Both the position numbers and the translations under genes were made by a program. This document shows, piece after piece, positions 1 to 10,777 of a stretch of 64,000 nt of DNA (positions are counted from its first letter, which is position 1; each line of letters starts with the position of its first letter). Source of the stretch: Rotaria socialis. Taxonomy: Eukaryota > Rotifera > Eurotatoria > Philodinida > Philodinidae. The notes beneath the pieces are model-generated. The model was not told where the DNA came from, ran no database searches, and was given only the letters and a program-made list of their open reading frames with translations. The DNA lies in contig CAJNYU010001856.1 of the NCBI GenBank assembly GCA_905331475.1, forward strand, positions 1 through 64,000, written 5' to 3'.

Positions 1-282
1 TCGGACTTAGAGTTTCCCTTTAAGAAAAAGCTTTTGTTTTTCTATTACAAAATTTTCGACCAATTTTCGTATCGACCAATTATCGGCGATCAATTTTCGT
101 TCGACCAATTTTCGCTCTCCCTCTTTCAGTATATACGTAGAAAAAACTTATTCTGAGGAATTTCTAGAAATAGAAAGAATAATCTATTCAAAGAATTTTA
201 CCTCGATACTTTCGAAATTATTTCATATATACTAGCTATACTCGAGAAAGATCTCATTTTATTCTTACTCTTTCTCTTCTAG

Positions 283-1205
283 TTAATATTCCTGCTAATG
301 CTAAATGGAAACAGAAGGGTGTGACTATTGCTGGAGGTAACGATGCTGGGGATGCCACTAATCAACTCTTCGACCCTAATGGTCTCTTCGTTGATGATGA
401 TCAAACAGTGGTTATTGCTGACTACAATAATAATCGTATCATGCAATGGAAGAACGGGAATACAACAAATGGACAAGTTGTTGCTGGCGGCAAACGCCTA
501 GGAAATGGATTACATCAATTGTATTGTCCAACTGATGTATTAATTGACAAAGAGACGGATAGTCTCATTATTTGTGATCAACGAAATCGACGAGTTGTAC
601 GATGGTCTCGTCGTAGTGGTGCAACACAAGGTGAAATGCTCATCGATAAGATCGACGGTCAGGGATTATCAATGGATGAGCAGAGATATCTCTACGTCTC
701 TGACTACAAAAAACATGAAGTAAGACGATATCAATTGGGTGAGAAAAATGGCACTCTCGTAGCTGGTGGTAATGGAAAAGGTGATGGACTCAATCAACTC
801 AACGAGCCGAGTTATCTCTTTGTCGATCGACAACAGAATGTCTACGTATCAGACAGAGAGAATCATCGTGTAATGAAATGGAATAAAGGTGCAAAAGAAG
901 GTATTGTGGTCGCTGGAGGACAAGGCAAAGGGAGTGCTCTGACACAATTGTCTTATCCTCAAGGAATCTTTGTTGATACGTTGGGTACACTCTATGTACC
1001 AGACTTCTGGAATCATCGTGTAATGCGTTGGACTCAAGGAGACAAGAAACAAGGCACTGTAATTGTGGGTGGAAATGGCGAAGGAGCAGGAGCAAATCAG
1101 TTCTACTACCCCCATGGTTTGTCTTTTGATCAACATGGTAATCTCTATGTCGCCGATATGCGTAATTTTCGTGTTCAACGATTTTCTATCGAAGAAGACT
1201 TGTGA
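283..1205 (+). CDS. NHL-repeat beta-propeller protein, 3' exon (copy 1)
   Basis: About 307 residues of one exon, opened by a pyrimidine-rich stretch and AG at 281-282 and closed by TGA at 1203-1205. The protein is made of about six NHL-type repeats of about 50 residues. Each has a VVAGGN-like turn, a NQL..P core, then FVD..... .YVSD..NHRV..W. These normally form a beta-propeller used for protein or ligand binding. No catalytic motif is visible. The exon starts in mid-codon (phase 2) with NIPANA, so an upstream exon, probably with the start and any signal peptide, lies left of the window or in 1-240 and was not found. A near-identical copy is on the other strand at 29591-30504, and similarity extends about 40 bp into the intron upstream of the acceptor. 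Substrate and cellular location are unknown. Confidence 0.8.
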
Positions 1206-2414
1206 ATTGTTTTTTCTTTGTTCGTTTCTTTTTCTATACTTTGAAATAAATGAACAAGAAAAAAGAAATTTTCTTTTACTCTTTCGCTTCAAAGAAAAGA
1301 AAAAAGCTAAAATATAAAATTACGTCATATGTTTCTTTTCTTCTTCTTTTATTTGCTTGTTAAATGAAAAGAAATGAATTAAATAAAAATTATTTTTCGC
1401 AAAAAATATTAATTATTAAAGTGAAAAAAATAAATTGTGTTATTTAAAGGAAAATAAAATTTTGTGTTATTTTCACAAATTTTATTATTGATATAAAAAA
1501 AAAATTTGCTATTTTTTGAAAATATTTAGTAGTAAATTGAAAATAAATTTTAGTAAAATAAAATATTCTAGTAGTAAAATGAAAATAATTTAGTAGTAAA
1601 ATAAATTAATTGGTTAGTGAAATAAAAATATTTAGTAGTTCAATGAAAATTAATTTGTTACTTTGAAAAAATTTTGTAACTAGAATGAAAATTAATTTGT
1701 TCTTTTCGTAAAATATTTACGATTGCAAGGAAAAGAAAAAAATTTGTATTATTTTGAAATTATTTATTGTTAACATAAAAATATTTATTGTTGAAGTGAA
1801 AATATGTATGAATGAAATGAAAAGAAAAAAATTGAGTTATTTGAATAATGTTTATTTTAAAAATCAAAAAAAATAAAAGTTACAAAAAAATAAACAACAG
1901 GAATGTAAAAAGAATTATACTTACATTCGTGTCCGTTAGGATTGAATTGTTGAATGGAACTGAAACATAAAAATAACAATTAATTTTATTTGTTTGGAAT
2001 GAGAAAATGAAGGAAAGTAATTATATTTATGTTGCTGTTGAAGAAATCGAGATGAAGTAAAACGAAATAAGCAGAAACGAATTTGATTGGAATGAGAAAA
2101 AGGTTTTTTTGTTTCCCAGCTAATAGTCGCTCGCGCGACCAAGAATTACCTTGGTGGTGCCATAGAGAGCCAAGACTCTTCACGTACAGGCATATATCTA
2201 GCGTGTATAGAGCATACAACAGGAAGATCTATATGCGGCCTGTACGTGCTATGGGCACCAAGATAGGCTTGGCCAGTTTCACGCCGATGTATGGAAGGCC
2301 TCTGTAAGACGTAAAGAATATACAAATATATACAAAGTATACTTACTTTTTGTGTATTACTAAAATATAAAATAGAAAATTAAAACCAAAATTAAAACTA
2401 AAATGAAAATAGAA
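1206..2414. other. AT-rich intergenic region
   Basis: No gene seen. From about 1490 to 1830 there are loose repeats of an AGTAAAATGAAAAT-like motif, in keeping with decayed simple sequence. A less AT-rich stretch at 2110-2300 has an open frame on + but no recognisable protein. Confidence 0.5.
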
Positions 2415-3102
2415 ACCCAGGTCGTTTCTGCCCGGCCGTACACCAATCATTTACGTTGAAAAACGGCATTCGTTTACAGTGGCCGTTTACGGCAGTCATA
2501 TACGACGTTTTACGGTGTATTACGATAATCGTAATCAATGACCGTAAACGTTCGTCTTTTACGACTACCGTGAAAATACGGCGACTGTAGACGACGGTCA
2601 TATACGAAGTTTTACGAGGTATTACGTTAATGGTAAACAGTGAACGTAAACGTTCGACTTTTACAACTACTGTGAAAATACAGTGACTGTAAACGACATT
2701 CAGAATGTGCGATAACACGGGGAAACAAACTGATTTCAATAGGCGAAATCAATCGAAATCGCATGAAGTCGGACGAAATCATCGAAACCAGTAGAAATCA
2801 TGGGTATCATTGGAAATCATTGAAAATCATGGAAATCATCAGAAAACAAAAGGGATTATTTGAAATGGCTAAAAATCATTCGAAATCATTTCAAACGATC
2901 TGAAACATTTCAAGTAAATTAGTCTGATTTCACATGATTTCTTTGATTTCTTAAACTTTCTGTCGATTCCACAAAGTCCGGATGATTTTTAATCATTTCT
3001 AATTATTTCTACTGATTTCTCATGATTTCTACTGATTTCTCATGGTTTCTACTGATTTCTCATGATTTCTAGTGATTTTGATAACTTTTCGGCGCATTGA
3101 AA

Positions 3103-3195
3103 ATCTTGAGGGTGTGGGTGTGAGTGGATCTGGGTATAACTGTTATTTTGCGTTAATCCACATTCAGACTCCCACACCCAAGCCCTCAAGATTTA
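3103..3195. repeat. Convergent telomere-like hairpin
   Basis: CTTGAGGGTGTGGGTGTGAG on the left is matched by the complement of ACTCCCACACCCAAGCCCTC on the right, about 40 bp apart. The G-rich arm is two TGTGGG-type units. TGTGGG is the repeat reported for bdelloid telomeres. The pair could form a stable hairpin. Confidence 0.65.
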
Positions 3196-3589
3196 TTTTC
3201 GTTTTTTGTTATTCAATTCAGGGCTAGATTTAAAATCCGAAATCTGAAATCAGATTCATCTTCGATTTCGTGTCGCGCAATCATTCACCAACTTGTTTCG
3301 CTCGAGAACTTCTATATATAGGCAGATTTTTCTTCTTTATTAGTTATTGAGTTCAGGGATAGATTTAAAATCCGAAATCTGAAATCAGATTTATCTTTGA
3401 TTTCTTTTCGTCGAATCTTCGTTTCGCGTCTTTCCAGATTCAAGTTAAGTAGCATATCCACAATTCAGTTTGTCTTCCGGTTTTCCTCAAATCCCTGTTC
3501 ATCGTCCAGCCAATTGCCAGTCTCCTAGAAACTACTCGAACTTTAAGTCGAAAAGTAGTGTTTTTTTTATAAATGAAATGATTCTAAAA

Positions 3590-4050
3590 ACCAAGTGGAA
3601 TCTTTTGGAAATCGGCTGGAAATCTCAATTAAATCTTTTGGAAATCTGAATGAAATCCGTCTCAAATCGAAGTGAAATCTCGTTGAAATTTCGTTGAAAT
3701 CCTTTTGAAATCCTTTTGAAATCCATTTCAAATTCCATTTGAATCTTTTTTAAATCTAGATGAAATCCATTTGAGATCTTTTTGAAATCTAAACGAAATC
3801 CTTTTCAAATCCAAATAAAATCTTTTTGCAATGTAAACGAAATCGTTTTGAAATCAAAATTAAATCTTTTTGAAATCTGAATGAAGTCCTTCTCTAATCT
3901 CAACGAAATCTTATTGAAATCCAAATGAAAGCCGTTTCAAATCCAAATAAAATCTTTTTGAAAGCTTAATGACATCCATTTCAAATCCCATTTAGATCTT
4001 ATTTAAATATAAATGAAATCTTTTTGAAATCCGAATGAAATCTGTTTGAT
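3590..4050. repeat. About 21-bp degenerate tandem array of GAAATC units
   Basis: About 20 imperfect units of the type TTTTTGAAATCCAAATGAAA, each with two GAAATC cores. It forms part of the 2415-4375 element. No open frame follows the period. Confidence 0.75.
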
Positions 4051-4394
4051 TTGCAGGTGAAATCACCGAGAATAACGAATGGAAAACGGCCGTTTACTTT
4101 GATATACTGTAGTCGTGGTGGTCGTAAACGGGTGTATATGTTAAGATACGGCGATTCACGTTGTCGTAAACTGTCGTTTCGTTCAAAATACGACCGTGTC
4201 ACGGCACTGTTTTTAACGTTTACGGTAGTTGGGTTTCACCGTTTACATCACAGTGGGTTACGGTCGTAATACGGGACATACCAAACGGGTTATTTACGGG
4301 TCGTAACTCTGACGGTTACGGCCGTTTGCGGTATCGTGCACGGCTGTTTACGGCCACTGTAATGTTCGTCCTGGGTAGAAGAGAGACAAGGAAG

Positions 4395-4530
4395 AGCTAT
4401 ATAAGAACAATGGAAAGAGAACAGAAAGAGCTATATAAGAACAATGGAAAGAGAACAGAAAGAGCTATATAAGAACAATGGAAAGAGAACAGAAAGAGCT
4501 ATATAAGAACAATGGAAAGAGAACAGAAAG
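4395..4530. repeat. 34-bp tandem repeat, four copies, with TATATAA cores
   Basis: Four near-identical units start at 4395, 4429, 4463 and 4497. Each begins AGCTATATAAGAACAATGGA and continues with an A/G-rich tail. Each unit carries a TATA-box-like CTATATAAG. It lies just outside the right end of the 2415-4375 element. Confidence 0.9.
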
Positions 4531-5065
4531 AGAAGGAAGGAGAATCATCGAAGCGTGCCATCAATATCGGCACATCAGTGAGATTTTTAGTAATTGAATC
4601 TAAATAAAAGGTCATCCAAAAATCCACATCCAGCTATACACAATAGATAATACGTTGGATACACTTATCACTACATATTGAGAGATGGAAAATAGCATTG
4701 TTGAATTCTTACGCCAAAACTTATACGATAGTTTATTATTTATTAAACATGGTCACCCATTTCAGTAGAGGATTAGCGACGCTTACGTCGCGTTACTTGT
4801 ATTTTGATTTTTAAATACTTCTAACTCAGTTATTTGAAAAATACCCAACCTTCGTACCAATGGTGTGTATACACTGAAGCAAGACCATAAATAACTCCAT
4901 GGAATAAAAATAAACATAATTTCGAATTCAACTTATTTACACCGCGCGCGTCGCATGTCATGTGGAAATATAATTTCATTAATTCATATAGCTAAAATTG
5001 TTTGCTGAATTCCATAGTATTGATTAATAACGAAAGACAAAACACTATGTGTCTATTGTGATAAC
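4531..5065. other. Intergenic, nothing recognised
   Basis: AT-rich sequence with no convincing frame, RNA gene or repeat. Confidence 0.5.
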
Positions 5066-5796
5066 TAGTGCACTGCGTGATTGAGACTTTTTATCACAAT
5101 TACGGTCACGATGGCGAACATTACAGAGTAATTGAAGAGATTAGAAAATTTTTTAATCATTTCATCGAGACATGTATCCAAAATATTTATTTTGGTATAT
5201 GCAACACTGAATGAGATCAAGAACAGTAGTCGACTGTTTATTTTTTTAATAAGTAAAAACTTGAAGAATGTGCGCTGCTGATGCTGGATGATTAAGTAAA
5301 AACGATATTGAACGATTAGTTGAAGAAAAAAATGCATCACTATCATACTGAAAACCAAAAGAAACATGAGAATATCCAAATATTGGACTAAATTTAGTCA
5401 AGTTTACATTGCGAACATAAAACAAAATTTTATCATTCATGATTCTTGTAAAACAGTATTAGCGTACAAGTCAATAACAGAATCTCGTTGTATGTTAGCT
5501 CACTCACATTCTAGTGAAGGCAAAAATAAAGTATCGAATTCATATGATCAACGAAAACTTAATCATCAGTAAAAAATGCCATAACATTATATTGTGTTGA
5601 ATTTATGGCTCAAGATGGTCGGGCATTTCATGTATTACAAGGTTCTGGTTTTGCATTAATATATAGTTGTGAATAAAAATTTCATATTTTATAATCGTGA
5701 TCACCACATTTTAATTTCGATCACGAGGGAAAAGCATTTATCACTCACGGTCACGATCACGATCCCAAAAAATATTCCTAATCACGCAGTACACTA
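5066..5796. mobile_element. hAT-type element relic with transposase fragment
   Basis: The ends are 17-bp inverted repeats (TAGTGCACTGCGTGATT at 5066; the right end matches at 16 of 17). Both subterminal regions carry CGGTCACGAT motifs. Inside, on +, a broken frame (about 5420-5670) reads like the N-terminal part of a hAT transposase: a Cys/His-containing stretch ending in CMLAHSHS (about 5490-5510), then, in another frame, VEFMAQDGRAFHVLQGSGF (about 5600-5655). The frame is interrupted by stops and a shift and lacks the DDE core and dimerisation domain, so it is inactive. The 8 bases flanking each end do not match, so no target duplication is left. Confidence 0.55.
5440..5670 (+). pseudogene. 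hAT transposase N-terminal fragment, broken
   Basis: Two pieces in different frames resemble the BED-finger end and the following conserved region of hAT transposases (VEFMAQDGRAF...GSGF). Stops and a frame change separate them. It covers only the N-terminal fraction of a normal transposase. Family assignment rests on pattern memory, not a search. Confidence 0.4.
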
Positions 5797-6514
5797 CGAA
5801 AGGATCAATGAATCATGCGGTGTTCACCTTGACTTCACTGTTATTCACTTTTGATTCTTATATACAATGAACGATCAAGTTGGAACAGAAGATTATTTAT
5901 GCTCTCTACTTTTGTTTCACGTCAATAAAATTGAACATACTGTTTCATGAAATTTCATATGTTTAGGTCGAAACTAATATTGTATGGATGCAAAAAAATT
6001 GACAAGAATACAAATAAAAAACAGGAAGATGTGTTTCTAGTTGAATTTACAGTGTTATTCAATTATGTTTGATTTTGACGTAAGAAACAGAAAAACTATC
6101 AACGGATCGTATATATGTCGACTGTATAATCTTATTTTACGACAACTTTATCAACTTTCATGTGGAGGGATATAATCAGTATGTTGTCTGATTTTAACAG
6201 CAATGCTGCTTTCAACACTGATTTATTTTCTCATGTTCGTTCTATTCAGACAATCCGAAAATCGATGACTTTCTTTTTTCAGTCTTACCGTTTTACATGA
6301 AACAGTAATGCAAAAAAGGATACCGATTCGAGTTATTAACGAATTATCTTTATTTTACTGGCTGAACAAGTTCCTGTGCTTTTCTTACTGCAGGTTAAAT
6401 GAGAATGATCATGATGATGTAAGTTGTGTATGAACTGTCTTGCGATTAACGGTACGGATTTAGATAATCGTGAATGCAAGAGTAACATTGGCGCATTGAT
6501 TTTATGTGTTTCTG
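5797..6514. other. Intergenic, nothing recognised
   Basis: AT-rich with no gene supported. A 60-residue frame on - near 6336-6518 has no recognisable motif. Confidence 0.45.
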
Positions 6515-7022
6515 ACAATCGAGGTGTTTGTATTGTAAGTTGAAAAGACTAGATATTTTTACATCAAAAGAAAGTTCTCATCGCCAAACTAAAATATTAG
6601 CTCCCCTTGGCTTGTCTAGAGGAAGATATTCGATTTTTCAGTGAATTTTCTCTACAGGATCGGCTTTCCCCAAATTCTCTTCGAGATATAGATGTCTCAA
6701 GCAGACAGCTTCAATAGAAAATCGTCAATATTTTGAGAGATTCATATCTCGAAGAGAGTTTGCCCAAAACTTCTGATTTTTTTTCTGTAAGCTAGTCTCA
6801 TTGAGACCTTCATGCATACAAAGTTTCAGATTCAAATTAGAAAATATGATATTGCTGGGAAAGCCGGTCCGGTAGAGAAAATTCACTGAAGAATCGAATA
6901 TCTCCCTCTAGACAAGCCAAGGGAAGCTAATATTTTAACCGTGCTAGTTTGACGGTGAGAGCTTTCTTTTGATATAAAAAATATCTAGTATTTTCAACTT
7001 ACAATGCAAACACCTCCATTGT
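6515..7022. mobile_element. 508-bp long inverted-repeat (hairpin) element
   Basis: Two arms of about 140-150 bp are near-perfect complements (6515-6660 and 6875-7022). The outer ends read ACAATCGAGGTG and CACCTCCATTGT. A second, inner palindrome (TTCGAGATATAGATG and its partner near 6745-6765) fills much of the loop. There is no coding capacity, so this is a non-autonomous fold-back element or a source of hairpin RNA. No clear target duplication is visible. Confidence 0.7.
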
Positions 7023-8563
7023 GAGTGTACTTAACTAGAAATCATACGCTTGAAGCGAATTGAACATTCATGCAGATTCTTGTTAGAATATTGGCTGCAA
7101 ACAAAGTGTAGTAAAAAAATACCAAGGATGTCTATCTATAGTGATGCTTACTCACGCAAAAGAAAATCATAGTGAAATAATAAATAGTAATAAAACACTA
7201 TTCAACGGTAAATTCTCTATTCAGGCCGGCTTATTCAGCACTTTTTTTCTATTGATTCCATGATAATAAAATCACTTTCGCTTCCTATAAGCCCATTTTA
7301 TTGTAAATAACATAATAATTACCAAATAAGCTGGTAGTGAATTTACTTTTATATCAAACAACCTACTGAAATGTATTTATCTCCATGGTAATATCCAACA
7401 CAGTGCTTTAAAGTAATGGTAAATTCTTTATGTCTGGAAGCACATAAATAGCTGCAGTAGACATGTTACTTATTGATATTCACAACAAGACTTCTCTTAT
7501 TAGAACAAAAAAATTTCAATTGCGGAACTTGTTCTCGCTTTAATCTCCATGAAAGTAAAAATCCTGTCACGCACAGCGACATGACATGGCTATGATCCAT
7601 TTCTGTTCCAGTTGAGATCATAAGGATTTCCTCATTATACATCTACCATTGATTCCATTTGCTTAAGCTAATTTCTTTTGTTGCTTACCATCAGTCATCC
7701 GTAATGGTTCTGTTCTTTCTATTTTTGATTTTCTTTTTTTCTCAAGCTCGTATCTCGGCTTATTTTGCTCTTATTCTAAATATATAGCATCATTCAGCAA
7801 TATTGATTTCTCGTCCATCTTCTATTAGCTTTTATATAACCATTAGATTGTTACGACGACAATTGATGTATATAGAAATCAATTACTAATTGGGTTAAGG
7901 CCTCCAAAACAGATTCTTTCAATTGTAAAAAAAAAGAGCAAATGTGTAGTATAACGATGTAGATAATTTGAGAGTGTCTAATGAGCCGTTGTTACCTTTT
8001 ATTTCATTTACACATGCCCGCAGATTGAATTTTGTGTAGAAACTCAAATGAATAGATATGAAGAAGAAAAAAAATTCTCCGTTTCCTGCATAGCTAATTC
8101 TGTAATACTTGATGAAAATCAGTATTCTCTCGTGGGCATATTTGTTCACTATCTATTTACTATCGGCAGAACAAAAAAAACTGAGCCCATGGCTATATAT
8201 ATATATATATATATATATTTGCACAGAAGCATTTAAAACATATATATGGTAAGTCAATACTTACGCCAATAGAAAACAATTCGTATGAAGAAAATATTTT
8301 TCGAAGTTTTTTTTCAGGAGTGTTGTTCTCAGTTATTTCTCTGCTTCTTTATTTCATCTTCAATGAGAACACCAATACAACAACAAACACTAAATTTTTG
8401 TCAGTACAACATGTTATTATAAAAAGATGAAGGAGAAAGAAAAGAAAGAAACAGAGAGTAATACAAAAAAATGCATTAATAAATATCCATTGATCATCTA
8501 CTTAATACCATACATATTTGGGATCTATCATTTACCATTTAATCTACTTAATTAAGTAGAAAT
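7023..8563. other. Intergenic, downstream of citrate synthase
   Basis: No gene recognised. It holds a TA dinucleotide run at about 8194-8218. The 3' untranslated region of the minus-strand citrate synthase gene should occupy the right part. Confidence 0.5.
8194..8218. repeat. (TA)n microsatellite
   Basis: About 12 uninterrupted TA dinucleotides. Confidence 0.9.
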
Positions 8564-10777
8564 TTAAGCTTTTGTTCCGGCGCCAGTGCCAGCCTTCTTT
8601 TGTGCGGCTACAAAAGCAACAAGACCATCGGTTGACAACGATTTCGGTCGTTCTAATGGAAATCCTAATGCTCGAGACCAGATCATTTGTGAAAGTACAC
8701 CAAGTGCTCGTGAAACACCGAATAAAACAGTATAGAAATTCATTTCTTTCATGCCGTAATGCTAAAAAAATAGATTATGAAAAAAAACATAGAGTTTAAA
8801 AAAAAGTATTTTATTAACCTGAAGGAGAACACCTGAGTGTGCATCAACATTAGGCCATGGATTCTTAACCTTACCAAGTTCGCCAAGCATTTTCGGTACA
8901 ACAGTATAAAGTTGTGAGACAATTTTAAATAATCTATCATTTGGTAAATGTTTAAGAGCGAATTCACGTTGACATGTATAACGTGGATCAGTTTTACGTA
9001 AAACAGCATGTCCATAACCAGGCACAACACTTGTTTTAAGTGTATCTTGAACGTATTGTTTTATTTGATCATCTGTTGGTGAATCACCGATTTTTTCGAC
9101 TAATTTCGTTATCCAAATCAAGACTTCTTGATTGGCAAGACCATGAAGTGGTCCCGCAAGACCATTCATAGCAGCAGCAAGTGATAGATATGGATCCGAA
9201 AGCGCACTGCCCACCAAATGACTTGTATGTGCACTAACATTACCACCTTCATGATCACTAAATCCAAAAAATAGGAATGAAAATTTAAGTAATCCTTTTC
9301 AAATTTTTCTTTTTACCTATGAATGGTTAAATAAAGACGAAGTAAATCAACGAATTGTTTATTGTCATAGCCTAGCATTGTGGCAAAGTTCCATGACCAA
9401 TCTTTTTTTGAATCAATCGCACCAACAGCTGTACCATTACGATATAAATTTCGATAGATAATAGCAGCAATAGTTGGCAATTTAGCAATTACATCCATTG
9501 AATCTTCGTATATATACTACGGACAGAAATTTATTAATTTCTCTAAACTTTCTGAGATAGTGTTTTTTTTTCTTTTTTCTTCATAATTACATAATATTCT
9601 ATTCTTGCATGATTGAATTACGAATCAACAATGCATCTCAAGAAAGGAAAGCAATGAAGTGCTCATTAAAAAGTTGTCAGAGCAATCCCCGTGAGAGTAA
9701 CATGATGTAATCCTGTGTTGTTAATCGTAATAAGATTATTTTATTCTGTCTACTTTGAGAAATATTTTGTCATCCTCTTTTTACTTAACATTCTTGAAAT
9801 ACAATCAGCAACGACATAAGAATGTTACAAAATCTTGAAGGACATATGCATCAGATACTTTTTGAAATGTCTTCTCCTTTCCGCTCAAAAAGAATTATGC
9901 GTGATATCAAAATTTGAAAATAAAAAATTTGCGAGCAAACCTCCCAATATTTTGACTTTGGTACACTATCTGAATAAGCCTTGGCAAATTTTGAACCAAG
10001 ATTAAGAACTGTGATAGCAGCACTCAATTGTGACATAGGATGAAGTTGTGCTGGAAAATTATTCAACATCGTTACAACATGTTGAGGAATCGCAGCACGC
10101 TTGTTCCATTCGCTTGTTACCCATCCGACCTAGACAATATCAAATTTGCTCTTCGTTTTATTTTTTTTCTAAAAATAACTAATTACTTGTTCTTGTGTTG
10201 GCACTTGTGATGTAACTAAGAGCCAAAAGAGACCTTCAGGTAATGGCTCTTCTCCACCTTTCGCTTTCGGTAATTCGGCTTGACATTCTGCTATGGTTTT
10301 TCCACGGAAACGAATACCTTCATTAGGATCTAATACTGATGTTTCATAAACAAGACCTTTGATGCCACGCATGCCGCCATATATCTTAACACAGAAATCA
10401 AGTGTATGCGTGATGCACTATAACAGAAGATTTCTTTTGAATTACCATATCAACAGTCACTTGGCCGATTGATACATCTTTGTTCTGAGCCTTAAACTCA
10501 GCAACACGTTTTTGCTCTTTTGGTACGAGCTCTCGTAGCACTTCTTTCAGATCCTGTAAACATCATGTGAAGAGTATACATGCATGCGGAACAATAAAAG
10601 CTAATAAAAACATACAGTTTTTTGTGTTGATGCATAACATTTTTGTTGAAGAGCAACAATAGAATTCTAAAAATGTGAACATGCTAGTTTTTATTGAAAA
10701 TATTTTATAACGGAATAAGATACCGTTCGGATTGTTGATGGTATGAGACGAGAAACAGATCGACTAACGACAGACAT
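8564..10777 (-). CDS. CS: Citrate synthase, mitochondrial
   Basis: Joins oxaloacetate and acetyl-CoA to citrate, the entry step of the TCA cycle in the mitochondrial matrix. Eight exons (gene order): 10777-10724, 10666-10616, 10553-10446, 10384-10187, 10129-9941, 9516-9317, 9257-8819, 8761-8564. Together they give 478 residues, close to the usual metazoan precursor length. The start [18 protein letters not shown] is Arg/Ser-rich without acidic residues, as in a matrix targeting peptide. The three catalytic residues of the family are present: His at about 305 in [10 protein letters not shown], His at about 350 in [16 protein letters not shown], and Asp at about 405 in [11 protein letters not shown]. 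Introns are 49-68 bp except two longer ones, 9517-9940 and 9258-9316 being the extremes. The tail after FPLERPKS is AKKAGTGAG-like and divergent. No break or missing motif is seen. Confidence 0.96.

Larger units (their letters stand above)
2415..4375. mobile_element. Large fold-back (MITE-like) element with ACCCAGG ends
   Basis: The ends are short inverted repeats, ACCCAGGTCG at 2415 and the complement of CCCAGGACGA at 4366-4375. They are flanked by the direct repeat TAGAA (2410-2414 and 4376-4380), a candidate 5-bp target duplication. Inside, both subterminal blocks (2430-2715 and 4060-4350) are dense in TTTACGG/CCGTAAA motifs. Next come blocks of GAAATCAT-type (2740-2890) and GATTTCTA-type (2935-3080) repeats, which are mutual complements. 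There follow a telomere-like hairpin (3103-3195), a 133-bp-spaced direct duplication (about 3205 and 3338), and a long array of about 21-bp GAAATC units (3590-4050). No transposase is visible, so it is non-autonomous. Elements with related ends are at 60932-61546 and 62319-62422. Confidence 0.6.

Noticed and set aside
799-1095. Minus-strand frames across the NHL exon
   Set aside because: Low-complexity Leu/His/Ser products antisense to clear repeats.
2398-2739. 113-residue minus frame in the left arm of the 2415-4375 element
   Set aside because: Its internal repeats follow the TTTACGG motif cloud, not a protein family.
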